The position numbers were made by a program, and so were the translations under genes. A stretch of 64,000 nucleotides of DNA from Termitidicoccus mucosus (GTDB lineage Bacteria > Verrucomicrobiota > Verrucomicrobiia > Opitutales > Opitutaceae): positions 7,564,501 to 7,628,500 of the forward strand of contig NZ_CP109796.1 in the NCBI RefSeq assembly GCF_038725785.1, in the 5' to 3' direction. This document shows positions 38,298 to 46,185 of the stretch, piece by piece (within the stretch, counting starts at the first letter, position 1; the number at the start of each line of letters is the position of its first letter). The notes beneath the pieces are model-generated. The model ran no database searches. It was not told where the DNA came from and saw nothing but the letters and a program-made list of their open reading frames with translations.

Positions 38298-38466
38298 CGT
38301 GGCCGACCGGGTGGCGCTGCTCGTGCCAGGCGGGCTGCGCGTGACGGGGACGTCCGCCGAGGTGTTGCGCGAGGAGATACTGCGCCCGGTGTATGGCGGG
38401 CGGCTGGAAGTGTTCGCCCACTCCGCCAGCGGCAGCCCCGTGGTGCTGCCGCTGGCCGCGCGGTGA
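38297..38466 (+). pseudogene. C-terminal fragment of an ABC ATPase (BtuD/FecE-like)
   Basis: GVADRVALLVPGGLRVTGTS followed by AEVLREEILRPVYGGRLEVF and VVLPLAAR is the end of a vitamin B12/iron-siderophore type ABC ATPase (adrv-x-L-x-x-G-x-x-x-x-G-x-P-x-E-V-L). The front of the gene has been replaced by the transposase remnant. Its stop lies six bases from the convergent transporter gene. Confidence 0.6.
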
Positions 38467-38472
38467 GGCGCG

Positions 38473-40137
38473 TCACGCGGCGAAAAACACCAGCATTTGC
38501 GCGGTGAGCACGCGCAGCAGCATGACGAGCGGATACACGGTCGCGTAGGCGACGGACGTGCCCGTGCCCTCGTGGGTCTGCTGGGCGAAGGCGAGCGCGG
38601 GCGGATCGGTCATCGACCCCGCGAGCAACCCGCAGGTCTCCGGTAGCGGCAGGCGCGCGAAGCGGCGCGCCATCCACGCGGTGAACATCACCGGCACCAG
38701 CGTGATCGCGGTGCCCAGTGCCATCCAGCCGAGGCCCTGCACGCTGAACAGATACTGGAAAAACATGTCGCCCGACTTGAGCCCCACGCAGGCGAGGAAA
38801 AGCACGATGCCGATCTCGCGCAGGGCGAGGCTGGCATTCGGCGGCACATACCAAACCATCGGGCCGATGCTGCCGAGGCGGCCGAGCAGAATCGCCACGA
38901 CCAGCGGCCCGCCCGCGAGTCCGAGCCGCACCGGCGCGGGCAATCCCGGCAGCGCTACCGGCACCATGCCGAGTAGGACGCCCAAGAGGATGCCGAGAAA
39001 AAACGGCCCCACGCGCGTGTGGTCGAGTTCCTTGGGCGAATCGCCGAGCAGGCGCGCCGTCTCGGCGATGGCGTCGGAGGTGCCGACGAGCGTGAGAATG
39101 TCGCCGAACTGCACGCGCAGCCCCGGCTCTGGCGCGAATTCCATGCCATGGCGTGACAAGCGCGTGGCGGCCACGCCGAAACGCGCCTGCAACTGGAGGG
39201 TGGTAAAGTTCTTCCCGATGACCTCGCGGTGCGTGACGATCACCCGGCGGTTGATCACCGGGCCGTCCAGTTCGCGCAAATCCTGCGCCGCCTCGCCGCC
39301 CGCTAGCATGCGCGCCTGCGCGAGCGCGTCGGGCAGGCCGACGACGAGCAACTGGTCGCCGGCGGCGAGCACATGGGCGGGCGTAGGCACGCAAAGCGTG
39401 TCGCCGCGCCGCAGGCGCGAGACATTCAACCCGCGCACCTTGGCAAAGGAACCGGCGATCGTGGAGCCCGCCAGCCCCGGGTTGCGCACCTCCAGGTTCG
39501 CGCGCCCGACTTTCGGCTCCTCCCGGGCCATCGGCGAGGCCGCCTCGGCCGCGCCGCTGGCCGGCAGCCGACGCGCGACGAACCTCCGCGCCGCGAACAT
39601 GGCGATGATCACGCCGCACACGCCAAACGGATAGGCCAGCGCGTAGGCGACGCCCTGCGTCTGCACGGCCTCGTCGCCCGCGCCGATCTCGACGAGCGCC
39701 TGTTGCGCGGCGGCGAGGCTGGGGGTGTTGGTCGTCGCGCCGGACAGCAGGCCCGCCGCCACCGGCAGCGGCATGCCTGAGAGGTGCAGAATCACCACGC
39801 AGACCGCGACGCCGAGCAGGACATTGCCCGCCGCCAGCAGATTGAGCTTCAGCCCCGTGCGGCGCAGCGACGAAAAAAAGCCGGGGCCGAGCTGGAGTCC
39901 GATGGAAAAGACAAACAGGATCAGCCCGAACTCGCGAATGAACTCGAGCACGTGATGCTCCACCCTCACCCCTGACCGCGCGAAAACGAGCCCCGCGAAC
40001 AACACGCCGGCGATGCCGACGCTCACCTTGCCGATTCTCAACCGGCTGAGCGCGAGCCCGCCCGCCGCGACCAAGGCAAACGCGATGAGCTGGTGCCCCG
40101 CGGTCGAGTGCTCCCAGAAGCGAAGCCACGCGTTCAT
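38473..40137 (-). CDS. AspT/YidE-type putative transporter with two TrkA-C domains
   Basis: 554 residues from the ATG at 40137, which has GAGAGG nine bases upstream. About five membrane helices form each half (GLILFVFSIGLQLGPGFF and ATTNTPSLAAAQQAL in the first, GIVLFLACVGLKSGDMFF and GSMTDPPALAFAQQ in the second). These are repeated family motifs of the aspartate-alanine exchanger superfamily. Two RCK_C/TrkA-C domains lie between (about 190-345). Known members exchange amino acids or dicarboxylates; others are unassigned. Here the gene follows a cobalamin riboswitch, so a B12-linked substrate is conceivable. Confidence 0.8.
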   Translation of the reverse strand: MNAWLRFWEHSTAGHQLIAFALVAAGGLALSRLRIGKVSVGIAGVLFAGLVFARSGVRVEHHVLEFIREFGLILFVFSIGLQLGPGFFSSLRRTGLKLNLLAAGNVLLGVAVCVVILHLSGMPLPVAAGLLSGATTNTPSLAAAQQALVEIGAGDEAVQTQGVAYALAYPFGVCGVIIAMFAARRFVARRLPASGAAEAASPMAREEPKVGRANLEVRNPGLAGSTIAGSFAKVRGLNVSRLRRGDTLCVPTPAHVLAAGDQLLVVGLPDALAQARMLAGGEAAQDLRELDGPVINRRVIVTHREVIGKNFTTLQLQARFGVAATRLSRHGMEFAPEPGLRVQFGDILTLVGTSDAIAETARLLGDSPKELDHTRVGPFFLGILLGVLLGMVPVALPGLPAPVRLGLAGGPLVVAILLGRLGSIGPMVWYVPPNASLALREIGIVLFLACVGLKSGDMFFQYLFSVQGLGWMALGTAITLVPVMFTAWMARRFARLPLPETCGLLAGSMTDPPALAFAQQTHEGTGTSVAYATVYPLVMLLRVLTAQMLVFFAA

Positions 40138-40331
40138 GCCGCACCGCCTCTCGCCGGGACAAGGGACGCCGTGTATCCTGTATCCAGATACATTTCGACA
40201 GGCAAACAACGGCGCCGCCCGGGGTTGAAACGGGCGGCGCACGCGATGATGAATGGATAAACGCCCGCGGATATGCGGGACGAGAACGGAAGGCCGGAAG
40301 ACCGTCCGCCGGGTGTGGGTAGCAGCCTCAT
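40134..40331 (-). CDS. Possible small ORF in the riboswitch leader
   Basis: 65 codons from an ATG in the conserved CATCGCACGAATGAGG context to a TGA that overlaps the transporter ATG (ATGA). Arg/Gly/Pro-rich, with no recognisable domain. It could be a coupled leader peptide or chance; the terminator-like hairpin lies inside it. Confidence 0.2.
   Translation of the reverse strand: MRLLPTPGGRSSGLPFSSRISAGVYPFIIACAARFNPGRRRCLPVEMYLDTGYTASLVPARGGAA
40212..40240 (-). terminator. Strong GC hairpin in the transporter leader
   Basis: A perfect 10-bp stem (GCGCCGCCCG / CGGGCGGCGC) with a 9-base loop stands between the riboswitch and the transporter start. On the minus strand it is followed by CGTTGTTT. 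It may be the riboswitch-controlled terminator. Confidence 0.5.
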
Positions 40332-40399
40332 TCGTGCGATGAAGTAAAGTCGGCCAAGCCTCGCCGTTGGGACGGGGCGATGGCCGGATTGCGTTGCCG

Positions 40400-40680
40400 C
40401 CGGCAGGGATGTTCGGACTCCGGGCTTCAGGAGACGCGTGTGGCGCGCTCCAGCCATTGGCCGGCCTTCACCCGCTCGCAGACGAGAGGATTGGCGTTGC
40501 CCGGAGCGCGTGTTCTCGAAATGCGTCCGGTGGACAATGTCACCCGTAACCGCAGCGCGACTGTGGCCGGTTTGCACGGCCTTTCCCGCTGCCGGGGATG
40601 GTGTGAAAAAGAACGGGGCGAATTATCGGTTTCGCACCGGTGGCGTGCAAGGACTTTCTCGCCGCACAAATTGCCATTCA
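40400..40680 (-). ncRNA. Cobalamin riboswitch (upstream of the transporter)
   Basis: Read on the minus strand the core is GGGAAAGGCCGTGCAAACCG then GCCACAGTCGCGCTGCGGT, matching the conserved GGGAA, paired arm and ACAGTCGC segments of the adenosylcobalamin aptamer. The 3' B12 box follows as CGGAGTCCGAACATCCCTGCC (40402-40422). The 5' border is approximate. Cobalamin binding would usually shut off the downstream transporter. Confidence 0.8.
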
Positions 40681-40779
40681 CACGCCTGCGGCGGATAAAC
40701 CGGCAGAACACCGGCGCCGATGCCCATGCGCATTTCCCTGCCTGTAAGCCTGCTGCAAAAACCCGCGACATGCCACTTG

Positions 40780-41100
40780 ACTTCCGGGCATTGCCGTCGC
40801 TCATTCGCCCCCTGTTTTTTGATAAATGACAAAATGTGCAGCGGACGGGGAATGCCGTGAGAATCGGCGACAGTCGCGCTGCGGTATCGAGTCACTCGTC
40901 CCAATTTCCAGACACCACCATTCCGCGCCGCCAGCGCGCCGCATGGCAGTTTCGGGAAGCAAAGCACAGCCGGAAAAGGCCGCGCACAGTCGCGCGCGCC
41001 AGTTCGGTCAAGACGAAGGGATGGGGTCCGCGCCAGGTTCCTCAAGCAGGCGCCGCGCGGAAAAACTCGGAGTCCGAACACCCGGCTGCACACGCCAGAG
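40780..41100 (+). ncRNA. Cobalamin riboswitch (upstream of nrdA)
   Basis: Core GGGGAATGCCGTGAGAATCG then GCGACAGTCGCGCTGCGGT starts near 40846, and the B12 box CGGAGTCCGAACACCCGGCTG lies near 41070-41090. The two riboswitches share ACAGTCGCGCTGCGGT and CGGAGTCCGAACA. The 5' border is approximate. B12-controlled class I ribonucleotide reductase is known where a B12-dependent NrdJ also exists (for example Streptomyces), and the same logic is likely here. Confidence 0.85.
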
Positions 41101-41146
41101 AAACCAACCGAAAACCGCTCCCTCATCGCACGAATGAAAGGACTTC

Positions 41147-43699
41147 ATGCCAACCCGCACCGTTCCGGACGCGGCCGCCACTGACGCGGCCGTCCGACAC
41201 CCCGACGCGCCAAACCACGCGGACATTTCCGCAGCGCGCCCGCCGCCCGGCGGCCACACCGGCGCGACCACATCCCCCGGCATCGCCGCAGGTCCGCCCG
41301 CCCATCCGGCACCGAACCATGCCTCCGCGCGCCCGCGCACCGGCACGGTCGGTTTTCCTGTCTCCGCGCCTTCTTCAATCCCTCCGCCGCCCTCTTCCCG
41401 CATGACCTATATCGTCAAGGACAACGGCAAACGCCGCCTCCCTTTCGACGCGACGCGCATCAGCCGCTACCTCGATCAAATCCACGCCGAGTTTCCCCAA
41501 CTCGATCTCGCCGACTACAAGCAAAAGCTCCTCGCCTTCATCGGCACGCGCGACGATTTCGCGGCTGACGACCTGATCGATCACATGATCCGCGAAGCCG
41601 AGTCGCGCACCGACGTCCACCTGCCGCAATGGGACGCGTTTGCCGCGCGCCTCTACCTCAACAAGCTCTATAAGAAAGCCAGCAAAAACCGCTTCTACGA
41701 CGCCGACGACCGCTACGGCTCCTACGTCGGCCTTCAGGAAAGCCTCGCCGGGCGCGGGATTTATTCCGGCGATATTCTCCGCGCCTATTCGAAGGACGAA
41801 CTCATCGAGGCCGGCCTCCTCATCGACCCGGAGAAAGACAAACTCTTCAACTACCCCGGCCTCTACCTGCTCGCCACGCGCTATCTCGCCAGTCCCGAGC
41901 TCGGCGAAGTCTACGAGCTTCCGCAGGAACGCTGGCTCACCATCGCGCTTTGCCTCATGCAAAACGAGCCGCGCGCCACCCGGCTCGCCCTCGTCCGCGA
42001 GGCCTACTGGGCGCTCAGCAACCTCTACATGACCGTGGCCACGCCCACGCTCACCAACGCCGGCAAGCGCGGCGGCCAGCTCTCCAGTTGCTTCATCGAC
42101 ACCGTGGACGACTCGCTCCAGGGCATCTACGACAGCAACACCGACTGCGCCCGCGTCAGCAAACACGGCGGCGGTGTCGGCGCCTACCTCGGCTTCATCC
42201 GCTCCAGCGGCTCCGCCATCCGCGGCGTCGCGCGCGCCAGCGGCGGCGTCATTCCCTGGGTCAAGCAGCTCAACAACACCGCCGTCAGCGTTGACCAGCT
42301 CGGCCAGCGCAAGGGCGCCATCGCCGTTTACCTCGACGTTTTCCACAAGGACATCGAAGCCTTCCTCGACCTCCGCCTCAACAACGGCGACCAGCGCCTC
42401 CGCGCCCACGACATCTTCACCTCCGTCTGCATCCCCGACATTTTCATGGAGGCCGTCGAACGCCGCGGCGACTGGTATCTCTTCGACCCGCACGAGGTGC
42501 ATGAGAAGAAAGGCTGGTATCTCCAAGATTTCTACGACGAGCGGCGAGGCTCCGGCACCTTCCGGGAAAAATACCGGGAACTCGTTTCCGACGAGACCAT
42601 CGGCAAGAAGATCGTCAAGGCCATCGACATCGCCAAGCGCATCATGCTCAGCCAGCTTGAGACCGGCACGCCCTTCATGTTCTACCGCGACGAGGTCAAC
42701 CGCATGAACCCCAACAAGCACCTCGGCATGATCTACTCCAGCAACCTCTGCACCGAGATCCTGCAAAACATGAGCCCCACCCGCGTCATCCAGGAAATCA
42801 TCAGCGGGGACCAGATCGTCACCACGAAAAAGGCCGGCGACTTCGTCGTCTGCAACCTCTCCTCCATCAACCTCGCGCGCGCCGTCACCGCCGACGAGAA
42901 AAACGCCGAGCTCATCACCGAGCGCCCCACGCTCGAACGCCTCATCGACATCCAGGTCCGCATGCTCGACAACGTCATCGACCTCAACCGGCTCCCCGTC
43001 CCGCAGGCCGCCATCACCAATCAGAAATACCGCGCCATCGGCCTCGGCACCTTCGGCTGGCACCACCTCCTCGCGCTCAAGGGCATCGACTGGAACTCGC
43101 CCGCCGCCGAGGACTACGCCGACGCATTGTATCAGGAAATCAACTACATCGCCATCCGGGCCAGCCACGCGCTCGCGAAGGAGAAAGGCCCGGGCAAGGC
43201 CTTCCGCGGCAGCGAATGGCAGACCGGCGAGTATTTTCAGCGCCGCGGCTACACCTCCGAACGCTGGCGGAAACTCGCCGCCGCCGTGTCCGACGGAGGG
43301 CTGCGCAACGCCTGGCTCATCGCCGTCGCTCCCAATATGAGCACCGCTCAAATCGCCGGCTCCACCGCCTCCATCGACCCGATCTTCAGCGTGTTTTATT
43401 ACGAGGAAAAGAAGGACTACCGCCGCCCTGTCATCGCGCCCGACCTCTCGCTGGAGACCTATCCCTACTACGAACGCGGCGCCTACAAGCTCGACCAGTT
43501 CGCCAGCATCCGCCAGAACGCGCGCCGCCAGCGTCACGTGGACCAGTCGCAGAGCTTCAACTTCTACGTCCCCAGCGCCATCAAGGCCGGCAAACTCCTC
43601 GAACTCCACCTCACCGCTTGGCGTGAAGGGCTCAAGACCACCTATTACGTCCGCTCCAACGACATCGACATCAACGAATGCGAATGGTGCTCCAGCTAG
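41147..43699 (+). CDS. nrdA: Class I ribonucleoside-diphosphate reductase, alpha subunit
   Basis: 850 residues from the ATG at 41147, which has AAAGGA four bases upstream. The first 85 residues are a Pro/Ala/His-rich extension not usual in NrdA; the standard ATP-cone starts at Met86 (41402, MTYIVKDNGKRRLPFD). The radical/active-site Cys are in QLSSCFIDT, NLCTEIL and FVVCNLSSINL, and the C-terminal pair is ECEWCSS for thioredoxin-type reduction. It reduces ribonucleotides for DNA synthesis with NrdB. It is preceded by a cobalamin riboswitch. Confidence 0.95.
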   Translation: MPTRTVPDAAATDAAVRHPDAPNHADISAARPPPGGHTGATTSPGIAAGPPAHPAPNHASARPRTGTVGFPVSAPSSIPPPPSSRMTYIVKDNGKRRLPFDATRISRYLDQIHAEFPQLDLADYKQKLLAFIGTRDDFAADDLIDHMIREAESRTDVHLPQWDAFAARLYLNKLYKKASKNRFYDADDRYGSYVGLQESLAGRGIYSGDILRAYSKDELIEAGLLIDPEKDKLFNYPGLYLLATRYLASPELGEVYELPQERWLTIALCLMQNEPRATRLALVREAYWALSNLYMTVATPTLTNAGKRGGQLSSCFIDTVDDSLQGIYDSNTDCARVSKHGGGVGAYLGFIRSSGSAIRGVARASGGVIPWVKQLNNTAVSVDQLGQRKGAIAVYLDVFHKDIEAFLDLRLNNGDQRLRAHDIFTSVCIPDIFMEAVERRGDWYLFDPHEVHEKKGWYLQDFYDERRGSGTFREKYRELVSDETIGKKIVKAIDIAKRIMLSQLETGTPFMFYRDEVNRMNPNKHLGMIYSSNLCTEILQNMSPTRVIQEIISGDQIVTTKKAGDFVVCNLSSINLARAVTADEKNAELITERPTLERLIDIQVRMLDNVIDLNRLPVPQAAITNQKYRAIGLGTFGWHHLLALKGIDWNSPAAEDYADALYQEINYIAIRASHALAKEKGPGKAFRGSEWQTGEYFQRRGYTSERWRKLAAAVSDGGLRNAWLIAVAPNMSTAQIAGSTASIDPIFSVFYYEEKKDYRRPVIAPDLSLETYPYYERGAYKLDQFASIRQNARRQRHVDQSQSFNFYVPSAIKAGKLLELHLTAWREGLKTTYYVRSNDIDINECEWCSS

Positions 43700-43762
43700 A
43701 GCCTGAAGGCTGAGAGCGCCCACCCAACAATTCTTAATTTTTAATTATTAATTCTTAATTCC

Positions 43763-44815
43763 ATGCCCGACCTCTCCACCGCTCCCCTCCGCCGCATCAA
43801 GATCCTCGATCCGCTCAGCCCCAATCGCACCACCGCCATCATCAACGGCGCCACCAGCGGCATCCTCAACTGGAACGACATCCCTTACCCCTCCTTCTAC
43901 CGCGCCTACAAGGAGCTCTCCACCAACTTCTGGATACCCGACGAGGTGGACATGAAAGGCGACGCCAAACAATACCCGCTCCTCTCCGAACGCGAAAAAT
44001 ACGCCTACAACGCCATCATCGGCCTGCTCGCCACCCTCGATTCCCCGCAGACGCGCTTCATCTACAACGTCGCCGAATACGTCACCGATCCCGCCGTCCA
44101 CGCCAACACCGCCATCATCGCGCAGCAGGAGGTCATCCACAACGAGAGCTACTCCTACGTCCTGGCCTCCATCACCAACCTCCAGGAGCAGAATCGCGTC
44201 TTCGAACTCGCCCGCACCCACCCCACCATCATCAGGCGCAACCAGCCCATCATGGACGCTTACGACACGTTCATGACCGGCAAAACCGCGCCCCACCTCG
44301 TCCGCGCCCTCATCCAGTCGAGCATCCTCGAAGGCATCAACTTCTACAGCGGCTTCGCCTATTTCTACAATCTGGTCCGCCAGAACAAAATGACCGGCAC
44401 GGGCAAAATCATCAGCTTCATCAACCGCGACGAACTCGCGCATTCGAAATTCATCAGCGAAGTCATCCGCGCCATCCTCGGCGAAAACCCCGAACTCCAG
44501 ACCGACGCCCTCATCGACTACACGCACGCCGCCTTCCGCCACGCCGTCGAGCTGGAGAGCGAATGGTCGGAGGAAGTCCTAACCGGCATCGACGGCATCG
44601 ACGTCGCCGAGATGGTCGGCTACGTGAAATACCGCGCCAACAAGATGCTCGGCATGCTCGGCATTCCCGAGATGTATCCAGAATTCGGAGACAATACCAT
44701 GCCCTGGATTCGCGCCTACGCCGACAACTTCACGCAGACGAAGACCGACTTCTTCGAGATGCGCAACGCCAGCTACAAAAAGACGAACCAGGACAACGGC
44801 TTCGACGACTTGTGA
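43763..44815 (+). CDS. nrdB: Class I ribonucleoside-diphosphate reductase, beta subunit
   Basis: 350 residues. All di-metal ligands can be seen: Asp in LLATLDSPQ, Glu and His in QQEVIHNESYSY, Glu in SILEGINFYSG, and Glu and His in NRDELAHSKF. The radical Tyr is four residues after the first His (HNESY), so it is a tyrosyl-radical enzyme, not the Phe-bearing class Ic. The tail NQDNGFDDL binds the alpha subunit. The 63-base gap after nrdA is AT-rich with repeated AATTCTTAA. Confidence 0.95.
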   Translation: MPDLSTAPLRRIKILDPLSPNRTTAIINGATSGILNWNDIPYPSFYRAYKELSTNFWIPDEVDMKGDAKQYPLLSEREKYAYNAIIGLLATLDSPQTRFIYNVAEYVTDPAVHANTAIIAQQEVIHNESYSYVLASITNLQEQNRVFELARTHPTIIRRNQPIMDAYDTFMTGKTAPHLVRALIQSSILEGINFYSGFAYFYNLVRQNKMTGTGKIISFINRDELAHSKFISEVIRAILGENPELQTDALIDYTHAAFRHAVELESEWSEEVLTGIDGIDVAEMVGYVKYRANKMLGMLGIPEMYPEFGDNTMPWIRAYADNFTQTKTDFFEMRNASYKKTNQDNGFDDL

Positions 44816-44846
44816 CGCCCGCACGCCGCCTTCGCCCATCCCGGCC

Positions 44847-45311
44847 ATGCGCATCCTCCTTGCCTACGACTCCCTCAGCGGCAACACCCGCGAAGCATCC
44901 CGGCTCGTGCACGGGCAACTCGCCGCCAGCGGGCACGACGTCGCCGAAATCTGCGTCTCCACCATCGCCGACCATCCCACCGTCCTCGCCATGCAATACG
45001 ACCTCCACCTCCTCGGCACGTGGACGGGCGGACTCGGCCGCACGCCCGCCGGCATGAAGTCCTTCGTTGCCCGCCTTTCCAGGCTCCCCTCAGAGTTCCA
45101 GCCAAAAAACATCGCGCTCTTCGGCACCGGCGAAACCCAATGGGGCATGCAATGGTTCTGCGGCGCCCTCGACCGCCTCGCCGCGTATTACAAAACTGAA
45201 TACCCGCTCCTGAAGCTTGAGCAAATGCCGTCCGGCGACTCCTCCCGCCGGCAAATCGCCGCCTGGGTCGCCGCCGTCCTCGCCCGTCGCGCCGCCGCCT
45301 CCCCGGCCTGA
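44847..45311 (+). CDS. Flavodoxin-like protein (NrdI-like partner)
   Basis: 154 residues. ILLAYDSLSGNTREASRLV is the FMN phosphate-binding loop (S-x-S-G-N-T) and LLGTWTGGLGRTPAGMKSF the second FMN loop. ALFGTGETQWGMQWFCGALD completes the flavodoxin fold. It follows nrdB by 31 bases and precedes a thioredoxin. Its likely job is to deliver electrons to, or assemble the cofactor of, the reductase, as NrdI does for class Ib. The exact subfamily is uncertain. Confidence 0.75.
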   Translation: MRILLAYDSLSGNTREASRLVHGQLAASGHDVAEICVSTIADHPTVLAMQYDLHLLGTWTGGLGRTPAGMKSFVARLSRLPSEFQPKNIALFGTGETQWGMQWFCGALDRLAAYYKTEYPLLKLEQMPSGDSSRRQIAAWVAAVLARRAAASPA

Positions 45312-45347
45312 CACACCCTGCCTGTTTCCCGCATCCCCTCCGCTTCC

Positions 45348-45674
45348 ATGCAGACAATCGCCATCACCACCGCCGCCGAATTCGAAGCGCTGAAACAAAC
45401 CACGCCGCGCCTTCTCGCCGATTTCTGGAAGGAAAACTGCGTGAATTGCAAAATGCTCGAACTCGCCTTCCAGAAACTCGTGCAAACCAGCCCCGAAATC
45501 CTCGCGCCCACCACGCTCGCCAAACTCAAGCTCGAAGACCTCGGCGAGTCGCTGTTCCTCGCCCATAACATCCGCCAGGCCCCCACACTTGTCCTCTACC
45601 AGGGCGCCCGGGAAAACGCACGGCTCAGCGGTTTTATTCCCCCGGAAAAAATCGCCTCCCTTCTCTCCTCCTGA
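45348..45674 (+). CDS. Thioredoxin-fold protein
   Basis: 108 residues. LLADFWKENCVNCKMLELAF carries the active site as CVNC rather than CGPC, and the cis-Pro is in RQAPTLVLYQG. The rest fits the thioredoxin fold. Cytoplasmic. It closes the nrd operon and most likely reduces the NrdA C-terminal cysteines. Confidence 0.85.
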   Translation: MQTIAITTAAEFEALKQTTPRLLADFWKENCVNCKMLELAFQKLVQTSPEILAPTTLAKLKLEDLGESLFLAHNIRQAPTLVLYQGARENARLSGFIPPEKIASLLSS

Positions 45675-45765
45675 GGCCCGGGGCATTGGTTCCGCTTGAA
45701 AAAGCATCGCGAAACAGAGTCTATTTCTTGTTCTTTCAAATCGCGCCCCCGGTGGGGCGCGTAAA

Positions 45766-45923
45766 CCGCCGTGGACGGGGAAGCCCTCGGCGTTCACGCC
45801 CACCGCCACCAGGATGCTCACGTTTTTGACTTCGCCGCCCCAACAACTGAGCTTCAGCCAGATGCCGTCGAGATAAAAGTAGGCGTGTGCACCCTAGAGT
45901 GGCCTCGCGCGACAGGCGTCGAT
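45766..45923 (-). pseudogene. IS256/Mutator-type transposase remnant
   Basis: On the minus strand the text IDACRARPL, a TAG stop, then GAHAYFYLDGIWLKLSCWGG and EVKNVSILVAVGVNAEGF is the first catalytic Asp region of Mutator/IS256 transposases (R-P-L-x-G-x-x-x-Y-x-x-L-D-G-I). Only about 50 codons remain. The flanking 45924-46185 shows no gene. Confidence 0.7.
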
Positions 45924-46185
45924 TTACAACGCGATCTTTTTCAAGGACGAGGGGGCTCACGCGAGCGCTCCAAATCGCCTCGGTGATGCTCGGCTAATCT
46001 CGCATCGCTTAAGCAATAAGTTGCGCCATTGCATTGCGCAGGTCGCGTTCCGGATTTTATCAGGTGCGGACACCCCGGTTCGGCGCTTACAATTAGCCTG
46101 CGAGATGCCCGATTTTACTCTGCCGTTGATTCGCGGGGCTACCAACGCAGCTCGAAATATTTGGCTTCAACCCGGAAAAAGTAAC

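Noticed and set aside
38234-40162. A 642-codon minus-strand frame in the transporter region
   Set aside because: It is Arg/Ala-rich and overlaps the real transporter frame, which has membrane helices and family motifs.
41375-43723. A 782-codon frame on the minus strand opposite nrdA
   Set aside because: It is the codon-bias shadow of nrdA (Glu/Gly/Val/Asp repeats, no domain), while the plus strand has full NrdA signatures.
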